Positions 1 to 8,967 of a stretch of 64,000 bases of DNA are shown one piece after another. The notes under the pieces are model-generated. The model had not been told where the DNA came from. It saw only the letters and a list, made by a program, of their open reading frames with translations, and did not search any database. Position numbers and translations under genes: made by a program. The stretch comes from Methanosarcinales archaeon. GTDB taxonomy: Archaea > Halobacteriota > Methanosarcinia > Methanosarcinales > Methanoperedenaceae. The stretch is taken from contig CAJPFJ010000058.1 of assembly GCA_905339155.1 (NCBI GenBank), forward strand, positions 1 through 64,000, written 5' to 3'. Within the stretch, counting starts at the first letter, position 1, and the number at the start of each line of letters is the position of its first letter.

Positions 1-469
1 TATTAAAAATAAGGTAGTTAGCTTCCTGAAAGATAAATACGGAACAGTCTGTTTTCAGGATGAAAATGTAAAAGCATGGCAGAGGATATGGGGCAGGAAA
101 ATCTTAACAACATCAATCGGCGGGATAATTAGCACACTCAATAAAAAGGTGCATACTCCGATTGAAGTGCCTAAGATGTACCCATCAACCAAAACATGCT
201 CAAAATGCGGAAACATCCAGGATATAGCTCTGGATGAACGGGTTTATGTTTGTAAGAATAAGAAATGTAGTAATATCATGGACAGGGACTATAATTCAAG
301 CATAAACATTGAGAATGAAGGATTAAAACGAGTAGGTATGGTGCGTACCGAATTAACGCCTGTGGAGATTGAGTCCTCTACTTTATTGTTCCTGAGATAC
401 TTCAACAGTATCCCATACGTCAAAGCAAGCTCGGTCAATGAATCAGGAAGCTTCACAGCTTTAGCGTGA
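1..469 (+). CDS. tnpB: TnpB C-terminal part (IS200/IS605-IS1341 family), cut by window edge
   Basis: The reading frame is open from base 2 to the stop at 469, so only the C-terminal part of about 155 residues is visible. It shows the TnpB zinc ribbon (CSKC, then CKNKKC about 17 residues later), the RuvC-III aspartate in DRDYNSSINI, and the typical TnpB tail (RTELTPVE, then a Gly-Ser-Phe stretch near the stop). TnpB is the RNA-guided nuclease of IS605-type elements. Whether the gene is complete upstream cannot be judged. No TnpA is visible. Confidence 0.85.
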   Translation, partial: IKNKVVSFLKDKYGTVCFQDENVKAWQRIWGRKILTTSIGGIISTLNKKVHTPIEVPKMYPSTKTCSKCGNIQDIALDERVYVCKNKKCSNIMDRDYNSSINIENEGLKRVGMVRTELTPVEIESSTLLFLRYFNSIPYVKASSVNESGSFTALA

Positions 470-480
470 GGTAGTTCACA
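430..480 (+). mobile_element. Probable right end of the TnpB element
   Basis: The tnpB stop codon is followed within a few bases by GGTAGTTCAC, and the stop region can fold (AAGCTT/TAGCGTGAGG). This resembles IS605/IS1341 right ends, where the guide RNA 3' end overlaps the tnpB 3' end. The exact boundary was not determined. Confidence 0.4.
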
Positions 481-562
481 CATGCAAAACATAATTGTTT
501 ATTGATAGGGACCTAATGAAAACATGAAAAATAATTCCTATATGACATTTTTGGTGATTTGA

Positions 563-931
563 ATGGTAAAAATCATGGTAGTGGATGATGAACCCGATAC
601 AGTGGATCTGATAAAACTGGTCCTTGAAACAGAAGGGTTTGAGGTTATATCAGCGTACAACGGCAAAGAGTGTCTTGAAAAACTCAAAATGGAGAAACCG
701 GCATTAATTTTGTTGGATATCATGATGCCTATGATGGATGGTTGGGAAGTTTTTCATAGAATAAAAGAAGAATACCATGATATACCTGTGGCAATCTTGA
801 CTATCCGCGATCGTGACATCGATAAAATGTTGGGACTTCATGTCCTGAAAGCCGACGATTACATCACAAAACCATTCGGAAGACAGGAATTAGTTGACAG
901 AGTAAGGAAAATAATTAAAATAAAGAGTTAA
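563..931 (+). CDS. Stand-alone response-regulator receiver domain (CheY-like)
   Basis: A single receiver domain of 122 residues with no output domain. The phosphorylation site set is complete: acidic pair D8/D9, phospho-acceptor D52 (in LLDIMMP), T80 and K103 (ITKPF). Such single-domain regulators pass phosphate between histidine kinases or bind a target protein. No kinase is adjacent: a transposon end lies upstream and the genes downstream run on the opposite strand, so its partner is unknown. Confidence 0.9.
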   Translation: MVKIMVVDDEPDTVDLIKLVLETEGFEVISAYNGKECLEKLKMEKPALILLDIMMPMMDGWEVFHRIKEEYHDIPVAILTIRDRDIDKMLGLHVLKADDYITKPFGRQELVDRVRKIIKIKS

Positions 932-983
932 TTGCAGGAACTGGCAAATAACATCCCATTCCAGCACGATGTGGGGACCAACA

Positions 984-1316
984 TCAATGATTATGAGGCC
1001 TTGTGTGGGTTCCTGCGACTATATATTTACAGTCGCTCATTGCGATAAATGTAAAAGCTTCATCCTGGCTCATGTATACGGCCTGTTCTTTTTTTAGAAT
1101 GGTTTTAATTTCTTTATTCTCAAGCTTTGCATCCCCCGTTAAGAGCAATAATATTTCGTCATGACCATTGGGTGCCATTTCTCTTTTCTCTCCACTGGAT
1201 ACCTCTCCATAAACAAGGTACACGCTGTGTTTTTGTATTTCCTGAGAACCAACAACATATTCTTTATATTTCTCTCTATAAAGGTCTCTGATATTGAACA
1301 ATTTCACTAAAATCAC
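984..1316 (-). CDS. Small cupin-like protein
   Basis: 110 residues predicted to form one beta-barrel of the cupin type. A central NGHDEILLLLTGDAKLE segment matches the first cupin motif in shape, and a second half contains EQAVYMSQDEAF. The C-terminus ends in a His-rich THTRPHNH tail. The metal-ligand set is incomplete compared with classical cupins, so an enzymatic role is uncertain. The start codon abuts the stop of the upstream methyltransferase gene, indicating co-transcription. Confidence 0.6.
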   Translation of the reverse strand: MILVKLFNIRDLYREKYKEYVVGSQEIQKHSVYLVYGEVSSGEKREMAPNGHDEILLLLTGDAKLENKEIKTILKKEQAVYMSQDEAFTFIAMSDCKYIVAGTHTRPHNH

Positions 1317-2081
1317 TCATCCTTTTACTTTGAAGTAAAGACTTATAGGGTTTTTGGTTTTGTTTCTTGTCTTAAAATCAAGTTTTTCAGAAAATTCTAC
1401 CTCCCTGAAACCAGCCGTTTTTAAAAATCCCCTTATTTCTTCAATAGTATATCCCCAGACTTCAAAATGCTGCTCAAATCCAAAATCAGGGAAAATACCA
1501 TCCATAATAATTACCCCTGTTTTTTCCTTGATTTTTCTTTTCCAGATTATTCGGTTCTCATCCTTATCGGGAGTTATTACTTCCTGGAACGGCCTGGAAT
1601 TTATCAATACGTCAAATAGAAATATTCCATCATCGTTAAGGCATCCTCTTATTTTTCGAATGACGTTTATCAAATTATCTTTTCTTATATGAGAAAGCAC
1701 ATTCCCAATGCTGTAAACAAGATCAAATTTTCCGAAATACGGCAGCTCATCTTTCTCGATATCAAGAATCATGAAATCTGTTTTTTGCTTATTACTGGCA
1801 TTCCTTTTCTTCGCAAGCTCGATCGCAGATTGTTCAATATCTACCCCGGTTATTGAAAAACCTTTTTTTGCGAACTCAAGAGCATGCAACCCTCCACTGC
1901 ATCCGATATCCAGAATTCTTTTAGTCCCTGGAATGTACCAGGTAAGTATCTGTTCAACTTCAGTAATGTGTTCCCCATTTGAATAATGTGACTTTTCATA
2001 TATTTCAAGTCCTGAGTTCCTGTAAAGTCCGGTCATTGTTACTATGTAAATTGGATATGGAAACCTTCGGATGATAAACAT
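1317..2081 (-). CDS. Class I SAM-dependent methyltransferase
   Basis: 254 residues. Motif I, ILDIGCSGGLHALEFAKKG, binds S-adenosylmethionine. Further class I signs are the acidic GVDIE at the end of strand 2 and FDLVYSIGNVL (motif II region). The substrate cannot be read from the sequence. The gene starts 7 bases after the glutamate-synthase-like gene and is followed directly by a cupin gene, so it is probably translated from the same message. The first 15 residues may not be real; M16 (MTGLYRN) is an alternative start. Confidence 0.8.
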   Translation of the reverse strand: MFIIRRFPYPIYIVTMTGLYRNSGLEIYEKSHYSNGEHITEVEQILTWYIPGTKRILDIGCSGGLHALEFAKKGFSITGVDIEQSAIELAKKRNASNKQKTDFMILDIEKDELPYFGKFDLVYSIGNVLSHIRKDNLINVIRKIRGCLNDDGIFLFDVLINSRPFQEVITPDKDENRIIWKRKIKEKTGVIIMDGIFPDFGFEQHFEVWGYTIEEIRGFLKTAGFREVEFSEKLDFKTRNKTKNPISLYFKVKG

Positions 2082-2088
2082 TTCATGA

Positions 2089-3576
2089 TCAGGGTCCCCT
2101 ATCTAAATATTCCCCGTTTAACCATCTGGTGCCAGTTATAATTGCCATCTCCCTTTTCATTGAAACAAGATCATCACGATCAAGTTTGTTAATATCGTTT
2201 TTTCCCACGATTCTGGTGAGGTTAGCTATTTCCTGAGTTGATAAATTGATGAAATTGGATAGTTTTTCAATAGATTTTTCAACGTTTACCTGCTCTGAAA
2301 GTACCTGATCTGTTGTGGTCACACCTGTCGGGCACAAACCGGTATGACAAATCCTGTACTGCTCGCAATTGATAGCGATTAGGGCTGCTGTGCCGATGTA
2401 AACAGCATCTGCGCCAAGAGCGAGGCATTTGGCAAAATCAGCACAAGTGCGCAGACCTCCGCCTCCTATAAGAGATATCTTATCTTTTACACCAAGATCT
2501 GAAAGCACTTTAAAAGCACGCGGCAGAGCTGCAAAAATTGGAATTCCCACATTTTCCCTCACATAAAGATTGGTAGCCCCGGTGCCTCCGCCAAAACCAT
2601 CAAGAGCGATAAAGTCAACCCCCGCATCGACAAGGATCTGAATATCCTTTTCGACATTTCCACAGCCTAACTTCGCACCTATGGGAATTCCATCTGTGAG
2701 ATTACGCAGCCATTTAACTTTTTCTTTAAGTTCTTGCGGGGTGGTTATGTCAGCATGATGGGCTGGAGAATATGCGGCTTCACCGCTCTTTAAGCCTCTG
2801 ATCTTGGCAATTTCCGGAGTAACTTTACTTGCGGGCAGATAGCTCCCTTTACCCGGATAGGCTCCTTCTCCAAATCGGATCTCTACTGCTGCGACCTGCT
2901 TTAGCATGTTCTCATTAATACCGAATCGGCCGGTGGAATACTGGGCAATAAGGTAATCTTTTGCAATTTTGAGGCTCTCTTCTAAAACTCCGCCTTCACC
3001 TGAATTGAAAGCGAGTTTCAGCTTTGATGCAACCTGTGCGATCACCAGCCTGACATTTTTAGAAACAGCTCCAAAACTCATCCCGGAGATCAGGATTGGG
3101 GATGAGACTTTTAGCGGTCTTCCTGCTTCAGGTCCGATACAGAGTCCGGTATTTACCTCATCTTCCTTATTTAGCGGAATACTTCCAACCTGGGCAGGAA
3201 TAAAATGCAGGTCATCCAGGGAGAGGGGGAGTTTTTTCAATGATCCCATTGCGGCCACCACGCTTTCGCCCATGGCTGCCATATCTTTAATATCCGCTAT
3301 GGTTCGATAAAAAGAACCATCTTCCCAGGATCTCTTTTTTCTCATCAAGGTATTACTTGCCCCGACCTCTTCCTTGTCGCAGAAATATAACCCCGTGAGC
3401 TTATTTTCAAAATAAACAGAGCAGAGGCTACAGGTGCATCCAGAGGCTTTAATATCACAAATACTTTTACCCATGGAACAGTATAAAATCTCCGCCTCAC
3501 AATCGTGAGGGTAACTGGGACATTCCGGGCAAAGACAATTTTTTCGGTTTTCCGGTGTGTTCTGAACTATCATCAT
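2089..3576 (-). CDS. DUF2769 domain fused to FMN-binding glutamate-synthase-like domain
   Basis: 495 residues. Residues ~14-75 are a cysteine-rich DUF2769-like module (CLCPECPSY, CSMGKS, CTCSLCSVYF, then a final Cys). From ~115 on comes the FMN-binding alpha/beta barrel related to the GltB synthase domain (ISGMSFGAVS, NSGEGG, GLKSGEAAYSPAHH, ALDGFGGGTGAT, IGGGGLRT, CPTGVTT). There is no glutamine amidotransferase domain, as in other archaeal stand-alone versions whose reaction is not firmly established. The start overlaps the permease stop by 4 bases. A solo DUF2769 protein lies at 13428 and a second family member at 61713. Confidence 0.85.
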   Translation of the reverse strand: MMIVQNTPENRKNCLCPECPSYPHDCEAEILYCSMGKSICDIKASGCTCSLCSVYFENKLTGLYFCDKEEVGASNTLMRKKRSWEDGSFYRTIADIKDMAAMGESVVAAMGSLKKLPLSLDDLHFIPAQVGSIPLNKEDEVNTGLCIGPEAGRPLKVSSPILISGMSFGAVSKNVRLVIAQVASKLKLAFNSGEGGVLEESLKIAKDYLIAQYSTGRFGINENMLKQVAAVEIRFGEGAYPGKGSYLPASKVTPEIAKIRGLKSGEAAYSPAHHADITTPQELKEKVKWLRNLTDGIPIGAKLGCGNVEKDIQILVDAGVDFIALDGFGGGTGATNLYVRENVGIPIFAALPRAFKVLSDLGVKDKISLIGGGGLRTCADFAKCLALGADAVYIGTAALIAINCEQYRICHTGLCPTGVTTTDQVLSEQVNVEKSIEKLSNFINLSTQEIANLTRIVGKNDINKLDRDDLVSMKREMAIITGTRWLNGEYLDRGP

Positions 3577-4889
3577 AATCTCTCCATCCCATCCGCGCTA
3601 TAATGCCTTTTGTTGTAATAATATGCTATTATGCCAATCGCAATCCATGCCCCTGCAAACATAATAGCATTGAAATTCAAATAAATAGCAAGGATAAAGC
3701 AGCATAATAGCCCAAGTATCGGAGGAATCGGATATAGTGGCACCTTGAAGGTACGGTTTGCATCTGGCATTTTTTGCCTTAGTCGCACCACACTTATATT
3801 GATGAAAAAGAACGTTATCAAAGTTCCGAAGTTAAAGACCGAAGCAAGCCATTCCAGGTTGCCATGAGTAACAATAACAATTAATGCAATTACAATGCCA
3901 CTGATCAGCACTGTAAAGAAAGGAACACCATTTTTTGAAACTCTTGCAAGTGAACCCGGGATTACATGCTGTCTTGCCATTGCAAAGAGAGCCCTTGAAC
4001 CTCCAAGAATGGAAGCCATAACTACGGACGCTGTTGCAAACAGCGCGGAAATAGAGATGAATTTCAGCACGAAGAAATTATTTGTTGCTGCTCTCATTGA
4101 TACTTCCAATGGTGCACTCGAAGCGCCTATGATCTTCCAGTTCAACAGCCCGACCTCAACCGCCGAAACACCAATATAAAGCAAGGTGCTTACTCCAAAT
4201 GCGAGCATTATTGCCCTTGGCACTGTCTTCTCCGGGTTCTTTATTTCTTCAGAGAGTACTGTAACCGTATTGAAGCCTATGAACGCAAAGAAAATTATTG
4301 CTGCGCCTGAAAGCATTCCAGCAAAACCCCCGGGAAAAAACGGATGATAATTGGAAAAATCCCCGCGTGAAAATAGGAAAAAGCCTCCTACAATTATGAA
4401 AAGCACAAGGGCTGTAACCTTCAGTATCACCAGTAAATTGTTTGTGCTTGAAGCTTCTTTTACTCCTTTGAAGTTTAACAGCATGATGAGCAAAGGCAGT
4501 GCTGCCCCGATAATTATTATTAAACTTTGCATGACCGGAATTCCAAGAAAATATACAAAGTATGTTGCGAATCCTATGCTAACTGCGCTTGCTCCCACTA
4601 TATAGTCAAATGATTTAGTCCAGCCAACCAGGAATCCCCAGAATCTTCCGAACGCCTTATCTGCATAAATATAGGAACCTCCAGCCTCGGTAATGAATGA
4701 GGATAGCTCGGCAGAACTCAATGCCGTAAGAAATGCAGTAGCTCCTGCAATCATGAATGAAAGTATGACAGCAGGTCCTGCGATCCCGGAGGCAACACCA
4801 CTCAGGACAAAGATTCCTGCGCCAATTATTGCCCCGATACTTACGTTCGTAGCCCCTAACAATCCCAGACTTCTTTTCAATTCAGGCAT
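3573..4889 (-). CDS. APC-superfamily amino-acid permease
   Basis: 438 residues with about 12 hydrophobic segments. The N-terminal segment SIGAIIGAGIFVLSG is the substrate-binding unwound TM1 signature (GAGIF) of APC transporters, and residues 60-75 (ELSSFITEAGGSYIYADKAFG) carry the second family signature. It probably imports an amino acid or amine by cation symport or exchange. Its gene overlaps the glutamate-synthase-like gene by 4 bases, which suggests a nitrogen or amino-acid link. The substrate is unknown. Confidence 0.9.
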   Translation of the reverse strand: MPELKRSLGLLGATNVSIGAIIGAGIFVLSGVASGIAGPAVILSFMIAGATAFLTALSSAELSSFITEAGGSYIYADKAFGRFWGFLVGWTKSFDYIVGASAVSIGFATYFVYFLGIPVMQSLIIIIGAALPLLIMLLNFKGVKEASSTNNLLVILKVTALVLFIIVGGFFLFSRGDFSNYHPFFPGGFAGMLSGAAIIFFAFIGFNTVTVLSEEIKNPEKTVPRAIMLAFGVSTLLYIGVSAVEVGLLNWKIIGASSAPLEVSMRAATNNFFVLKFISISALFATASVVMASILGGSRALFAMARQHVIPGSLARVSKNGVPFFTVLISGIVIALIVIVTHGNLEWLASVFNFGTLITFFFINISVVRLRQKMPDANRTFKVPLYPIPPILGLLCCFILAIYLNFNAIMFAGAWIAIGIIAYYYNKRHYSADGMERL

Positions 4890-4905
4890 TCTTAATCCCC
4901 TTTTT

Positions 4906-5514
4906 TTATTTTGCTTCTACTACTCCTTCTCCCGCCTTTATTATTTTATCTATCAACCCATAATCCACTGCTTTCTCTGCCGTAAGGAAAAAGTCCCGGT
5001 CGGTATCCCTCTCAATGACTTCAATGGGTTGCCCTGTATGATAGACGAGGATATCATCCAGAAGGTTCTTCACCCGGTTCATCTCTTTTGCCTGGATCTG
5101 GATATCCGATGCCTGTCCCTGTGCACCGCCAAGAGGCTGGTGTATCATTATTCGTGCATTAGGAAATGCCATTCTCTTTCCTTTAGTTCCACCTGCCAGT
5201 AAGATCGCAGCCATCGAGTCAGCCTGTCCCACACAAATAGTTGCAACATTGCACTTAATACACTGCATTGTATCATAGATAGCAAGACCGGCAGTAATCG
5301 TCCCCCCAGGGCTATTTATATATATACGGATATCGCCATCGAAATCTTGTGCTTCTAAATATAGGAGTTGGGCGATAATACTTTCCGCCATATCATCATT
5401 GATTTCACCATTGAGAAATATTATCTGCCCATCCAGAAGACGAGAGTAGAGGTCAATTTGTCGAGGACCCTGTTGTGTTTGCTCAGTTACGAAAAACGTG
5501 TATGGAATTCCCAT
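4906..5514 (-). CDS. clpP: ATP-dependent Clp protease proteolytic subunit
   Basis: 202 residues, full length for ClpP. The serine-protease triad is intact: S100 ([14 protein letters not shown]), H125 (MIHQPLGG) and D174 (DTDRDFFL). The INSPGG oxyanion region is present. A strong ribosome site (AAAGGAGG in the minus sense) precedes the start. No ClpX/ClpA/ClpC ATPase is in the window. ClpP is common in bacteria and plastids but rare in archaea, which use the proteasome and Lon, so horizontal acquisition is likely (inference). The permease gene begins 16 bases downstream. Confidence 0.92.
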   Translation of the reverse strand: MGIPYTFFVTEQTQQGPRQIDLYSRLLDGQIIFLNGEINDDMAESIIAQLLYLEAQDFDGDIRIYINSPGGTITAGLAIYDTMQCIKCNVATICVGQADSMAAILLAGGTKGKRMAFPNARIMIHQPLGGAQGQASDIQIQAKEMNRVKNLLDDILVYHTGQPIEVIERDTDRDFFLTAEKAVDYGLIDKIIKAGEGVVEAK

Positions 5515-5729
5515 TGTTCTTACCTCCTTTAAGGTTCAAATCGCATAACATCGAACCGAATCCAGACCTCCTGATTTAAGATTATTACAGCCTGATGATA
5601 TTTAACCCCCACGAATCATCTGAGAGATAAACTCAAGCGATGCAATGCAAATTGAAAATTGCTCTGAATATTATATAAACCCATCGCTTAAGCAGTAAAT
5701 AGCTTCAAATATAAAGAGAATAAATCTGT

Positions 5730-5852
5730 TTAATGGGGGTGTCCACCCGCATCACTTTTATGAACTACCTGCAAAGAGATTATTTTCATTGCGACAGGGT
5801 AGCCAACTTCTTCTGCGGTCTTTACAGCTTCATCAGTATTTTTTGTAAACTA
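5730..5852 (-). pseudogene. Fragment of an NDP-forming acyl-CoA synthetase ATP-grasp domain
   Basis: A 40-residue minus-strand reading frame without a start codon encodes TAEEVGYPVAMKIISLQVVH followed by KSDAGG. This matches the nucleotide-binding core of ADP-forming acetyl/acyl-CoA synthetases (family pattern GYPVVLK...HKSDxGGV). The frame is closed by TGA on one side and TAA just after GGHPH, so only a stub of a roughly 700-residue (or 230-residue beta-subunit) protein survives. Confidence 0.65.
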
Positions 5853-5865
5853 TTCATTCTCCTGA

Positions 5866-7124
5866 TTACACTTTCTTTTTAAGGTCATTTGCAGCTATCA
5901 AAATTGGATCCCATACAGGTGCAAATGGAGGTGCATAACTCAAATCGAGGTCCCCTATATCTTCCACAGTCATTTTAGCTGCTATGGCTGTTGCAAAAAC
6001 ATCTATTCGCTTCGAAATACCCTCCCTGCCGACCATTTCGGCACCGAGAATTCGGCCGGTGTTCTTTTCCGCAATTAACTTGACCCATACCTTACTGCCA
6101 CCAGGATAATAATGAGCTCTTGAATTCTGCTCAACCACATTGGAGATAAAATTGAAACCTTCTATTTGTGCATCTATTTCGGAAAGACCAGTCCTTGCAA
6201 CTTCGAGGTCAAAGACCTTTAAGACGGAAGTTCCGACGATCCCTTTGAACGAAGCATCCCCACCTACCATATTTTCTCCTGCTACTTTCCCCTGCTTGTT
6301 CGCAGTGGTTCCAAGAGGAATATAAACTTGTCTTTTAAGGACTTGATGATAAGCCATTGCACAATCCCCGGCTGAATAGATGCCGGGAACATTCGTCTCC
6401 ATCCGTTGATTGACGTTGATTGCTCCTGTGGGGTCGATTTCTATCCCTGCCTCCTTTGCAATCTCTGAATTTGGCCTCATACCAATACATACAATTACAA
6501 TATCAGCATTGATTGACTCATTGTCCTCTAAAATCGCTTCCCCGACATAACCATTTTTACTGATGAATTCCCTCACCGATGTGGATTTAAGGAGCTTAAC
6601 ATTGTTTCTTCCAAGTTCTTCCTCTACTATTTTTGGTAATTTCTTCATCCATAGTCCCCAAAATATCAGGCCACGAGCTTATCATATTGATATTCGTTCT
6701 CTTCTCCTGTCTTGAGGTTTTTAACAAGTACAGATTGTTTTGCCGGGTATATTGCAATTACTTCATGATAGAGAAATACATCGATGTCCCTTTTTTCTTT
6801 AAAGAATTTTGAATCGTGCATAACAAGATCTTCCGGAGATTTAATTAAATCCGATATAAGGTACGGCAAACCGCAGGAACCATAGGAAATATGACCACTT
6901 TTTTCAAATACAAGTATCTCAATATCAGTTCTAAGTTTTCGTGCTTTACTCGCTGCGCTCAGCCCGGCAGCTACCCCGCCAATTACCACAATACGATTAC
7001 CAGATTTTAGCGATTCAAACGACATTCTTATCTTCCTTTCTTGCGCCGTAAAGCCTTCAACAACAGTTCCCTCTGCTTCCAGACCTGCGGCTTCTGCCCT
7101 ATCTGTCACATATTTTATAGCCAT
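5866..7124 (-). pseudogene. Broken CoA-disulfide reductase/NADH oxidase-like flavoprotein gene
   Basis: Two pieces of one family. The first (MSFESLKSG start at 7025, frame to 6666) has the FAD motif VVIGGVAAGLSAASKARKL and the redox-cysteine motif YGSCGLPYLISD, and ends at YDKLVA. The second (6648-5866) resumes at KIVEEELGRNN and continues through a second FAD-binding region (GIYSAGDCA) and the dimerisation domain. The NAD-binding domain (about 90 residues) is missing, there is a stop after YDKLVA, and the frame shifts at a run of five A's: DEEITK and IVEEEL join if one A is removed. The first ORF has a 33-residue leader (7124-7026) resembling a universal-stress-protein C-terminal half, preceded by an AGGAGG site. 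Confidence 0.8.
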
Positions 7125-7330
7125 AGCACCCTCCTGACTTAAAGCGAGTATGCGTATTCCATCGGAGCAGATAGTGGGATTGATCGATAAGCAGACTCTT
7201 CAATATCTTTATGTGGTGGTATTGATATAAGTCTATCTGGTTGAAATACTATTTTATGTTGGCTGCATTGGATTTCGAGGATTTTATCTACCCAAGTAAT
7301 ATATTATTAATAATTAATTTTAAAGGAGGC

Positions 7331-7346
7331 GGAAAAGTTTAAATAG
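7331..7346 (+). promoter_or_regulatory. Archaeal TATA/BRE promoter of the redox gene run
   Basis: GGAAAAGTTTAAATAG has the purine-rich BRE and TATA shape of archaeal promoters. It lies about 50 bases before the hemerythrin-like gene, which also has a clear ribosome site (GGGAGG). Confidence 0.6.
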
Positions 7347-7391
7347 CTCTTTCTTTGATATAAAAAGCATAAGAGAAAAGGGAGGTTAGAC

Positions 7392-7748
7392 ATGGAATTC
7401 AATATACCACAATCCTTGAAATTAGAGCATGAAGAGCTTCATGCCGAACTCACCAGGGCAACCCGGGTGAGCGGGAAGATAGGGGATTGTGCAAAAGCTG
7501 TTGCAAAGATTTTACATCCACATTTCATAAAGGAAGAAGAATACGCGATGCCACCACTTGGATTATTGTCTTTGCTGGCGGATGGAAAAGTCACAATGGA
7601 AATGAGAGATGCATCAAAAAAAGAAAATAAAATGGAATATATGCACTTTGCCGATAAACTGATATTGCATGCCCAGAACGAAGAAGAGGTTCTATATCCA
7701 GCATCCATATTGGTTGGCGAATACCTGAAACTAAGGCGCATTGAATAA
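7392..7748 (+). CDS. Hemerythrin-like HHE-domain protein
   Basis: 118 residues, alpha-helical. Metal-binding positions typical of the HHE family are visible: H13 and E14 (LEHEELH), H43/H45 with E49/E50 (HPHFIKEEEY), and H86/H92 with EE (HFADKLILHAQNEEEVLYP). The family binds a di-iron centre and senses or carries O2 or NO, or repairs iron clusters. It is the first gene of a plus-strand redox run, so an oxidative or nitrosative stress role fits. Exact ligand assignment needs a model. Confidence 0.8.
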   Translation: MEFNIPQSLKLEHEELHAELTRATRVSGKIGDCAKAVAKILHPHFIKEEEYAMPPLGLLSLLADGKVTMEMRDASKKENKMEYMHFADKLILHAQNEEEVLYPASILVGEYLKLRRIE

Positions 7749-7784
7749 TGTCCAAATCAAAGATTAATGAAACAGGAGAGTATT

Positions 7785-8024
7785 ATGGCAAGATTTAAAG
7801 TGGAGATTGAAAGACCGTTATGCATATCATGTGAGAGCTGCGTTAACATCTGTCCTGAATTCTGGGAGATGGCTCCTGATGGTTTTTCTCATTTGAAGGG
7901 TTCAAAAGAGGCAGGCAAGAATGAAGAAAGGGAAGTGGATGATGTGAGTTGCAACATCGACGCGGCAGAGAGCTGCCCGGCCATTTGCATCCATGTGTAT
8001 GAAAATGGAAAAAAAATCATTTGA
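7785..8024 (+). CDS. Ferredoxin, [4Fe-4S] type
   Basis: 79 residues starting at MARFKVEIE (an ATG preceded by AGGAGA; an ATG 18 bases upstream is less likely). The cluster motif CISCESCVNICP is complete (Cys-x2-Cys-x2-Cys-x3-Cys-Pro), and a second Cys group (SCNIDAAESCPAICI) closes the fold. It is a low-potential electron carrier, probably serving the sulfite-reductase-like enzyme or another redox protein in the same run. Confidence 0.9.
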   Translation: MARFKVEIERPLCISCESCVNICPEFWEMAPDGFSHLKGSKEAGKNEEREVDDVSCNIDAAESCPAICIHVYENGKKII

Positions 8025-8061
8025 GATATTCGCATGCGAAACAAATACACTGAGGCTAACT

Positions 8062-8442
8062 ATGTTTAAAAGAATTGACCATATAGAAATTATTCCCCGG
8101 GATATAGAGAAAACCATTAGTTTCTACACAGGAATCCTGGGTTTTAAAATTAAACAGCGGCAAAGGGTAGAAGTACCTCCTCTGGAAGAGATAGTTTACA
8201 TTGAACTTAATGGTTCAGTTATAGAACTTATTAAGGTTACAAATCCTGCCCTTCCATCTCAAAATCCATGGCAGACTGGTTACAGGATGATAGCACTTGA
8301 GGTAGAGGACATGGATATGGCCGTAAAGTATCTTTCGAGTAAAGGAGTGGAAATAACCTGGGGGCCGGTGACTCTTGGGAACTCAAAAAGAGCTGAGATA
8401 AAAGATCCTGATGGGCTTTTAATCGAACTGCGGCAGTGGTAG
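8062..8442 (+). CDS. VOC (glyoxalase/epimerase/dioxygenase) superfamily protein
   Basis: 126 residues from MFKRIDHIEI. Two beta-alpha-beta-beta-beta repeats of the VOC fold are visible: IDHIEIIPRDIEKTISFYTG, and later YRMIALEVEDMDMAVKYL. Likely metal ligands are H7, the Glu of VIELIK and the Glu of LIELRQW. The position that often holds the second His (before the second ALEVED) is Met/Ile, so metal binding may be altered. An upstream in-frame ATG at 7993 would overlap the ferredoxin gene and is not favoured. Confidence 0.8.
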   Translation: MFKRIDHIEIIPRDIEKTISFYTGILGFKIKQRQRVEVPPLEEIVYIELNGSVIELIKVTNPALPSQNPWQTGYRMIALEVEDMDMAVKYLSSKGVEITWGPVTLGNSKRAEIKDPDGLLIELRQW

Positions 8443-8493
8443 AGAGTAGCTCAGATTAAAGTATTGACTATCTTAAGTTAAAGGAGATCAGAA

Positions 8494-8880
8494 ATGGTAA
8501 AAATTGAAGGAAAATACAAGGAAGTCATGGATAGAACAGAATGGGTCGCTATAGCAACATGCGGGGAAAACGGCCCTCATGTGGTAGCGACATGGGGAGA
8601 CTATGTGAGAGCCCTCGATACAAAAGATAACGAGGTAATAGTCGTTCCTGCAGGACATTATAACATTACAGAAGAGAATCTCAAGAAGAACAATCGTGTT
8701 GAACTGCTCATTGCTTCCAGGCAAATTGAGGGAACTTATGGCCCTGGGCAGGGGTGCTGCATCTCTGGAATAGGTGAACTCCAGACTTCGGGAAAATTCG
8801 CCCGGATGGCAAAGGAAAAATTTCCGTGGGCAAGAGGAGCGCTTGTTGTAACGGTGAAGGAAATAAACAATCAACTCTGA
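8494..8880 (+). CDS. Pyridoxamine-phosphate-oxidase-like flavin-binding protein
   Basis: 128 residues with the split-barrel fold of PNPOx-like proteins: an early strand WVAIATCGENGPHVVATW, the NRVELLIASR strand, and the GQGCCISGIGELQTSG segment that contacts FMN in the family. A good site (AAAGGAGA) precedes the start. The substrate is unknown. A related gene lies at 53907. The position just before the sulfite-reductase-like gene suggests a redox function. Confidence 0.8.
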   Translation: MVKIEGKYKEVMDRTEWVAIATCGENGPHVVATWGDYVRALDTKDNEVIVVPAGHYNITEENLKKNNRVELLIASRQIEGTYGPGQGCCISGIGELQTSGKFARMAKEKFPWARGALVVTVKEINNQL

Positions 8881-8967
8881 ATACCCGGCTTAATCTATTG
8901 CATTACCAGCGTGTGTGTACAATCCTCTATCCTATCAGAGTGAAGTAAGAAATAAAAGACGAGCAAT

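Noticed and set aside
4693-5202. Plus-strand 169-codon ORF
   Set aside because: Opposite-strand shadow of the permease and ClpP genes, which have full domain evidence.
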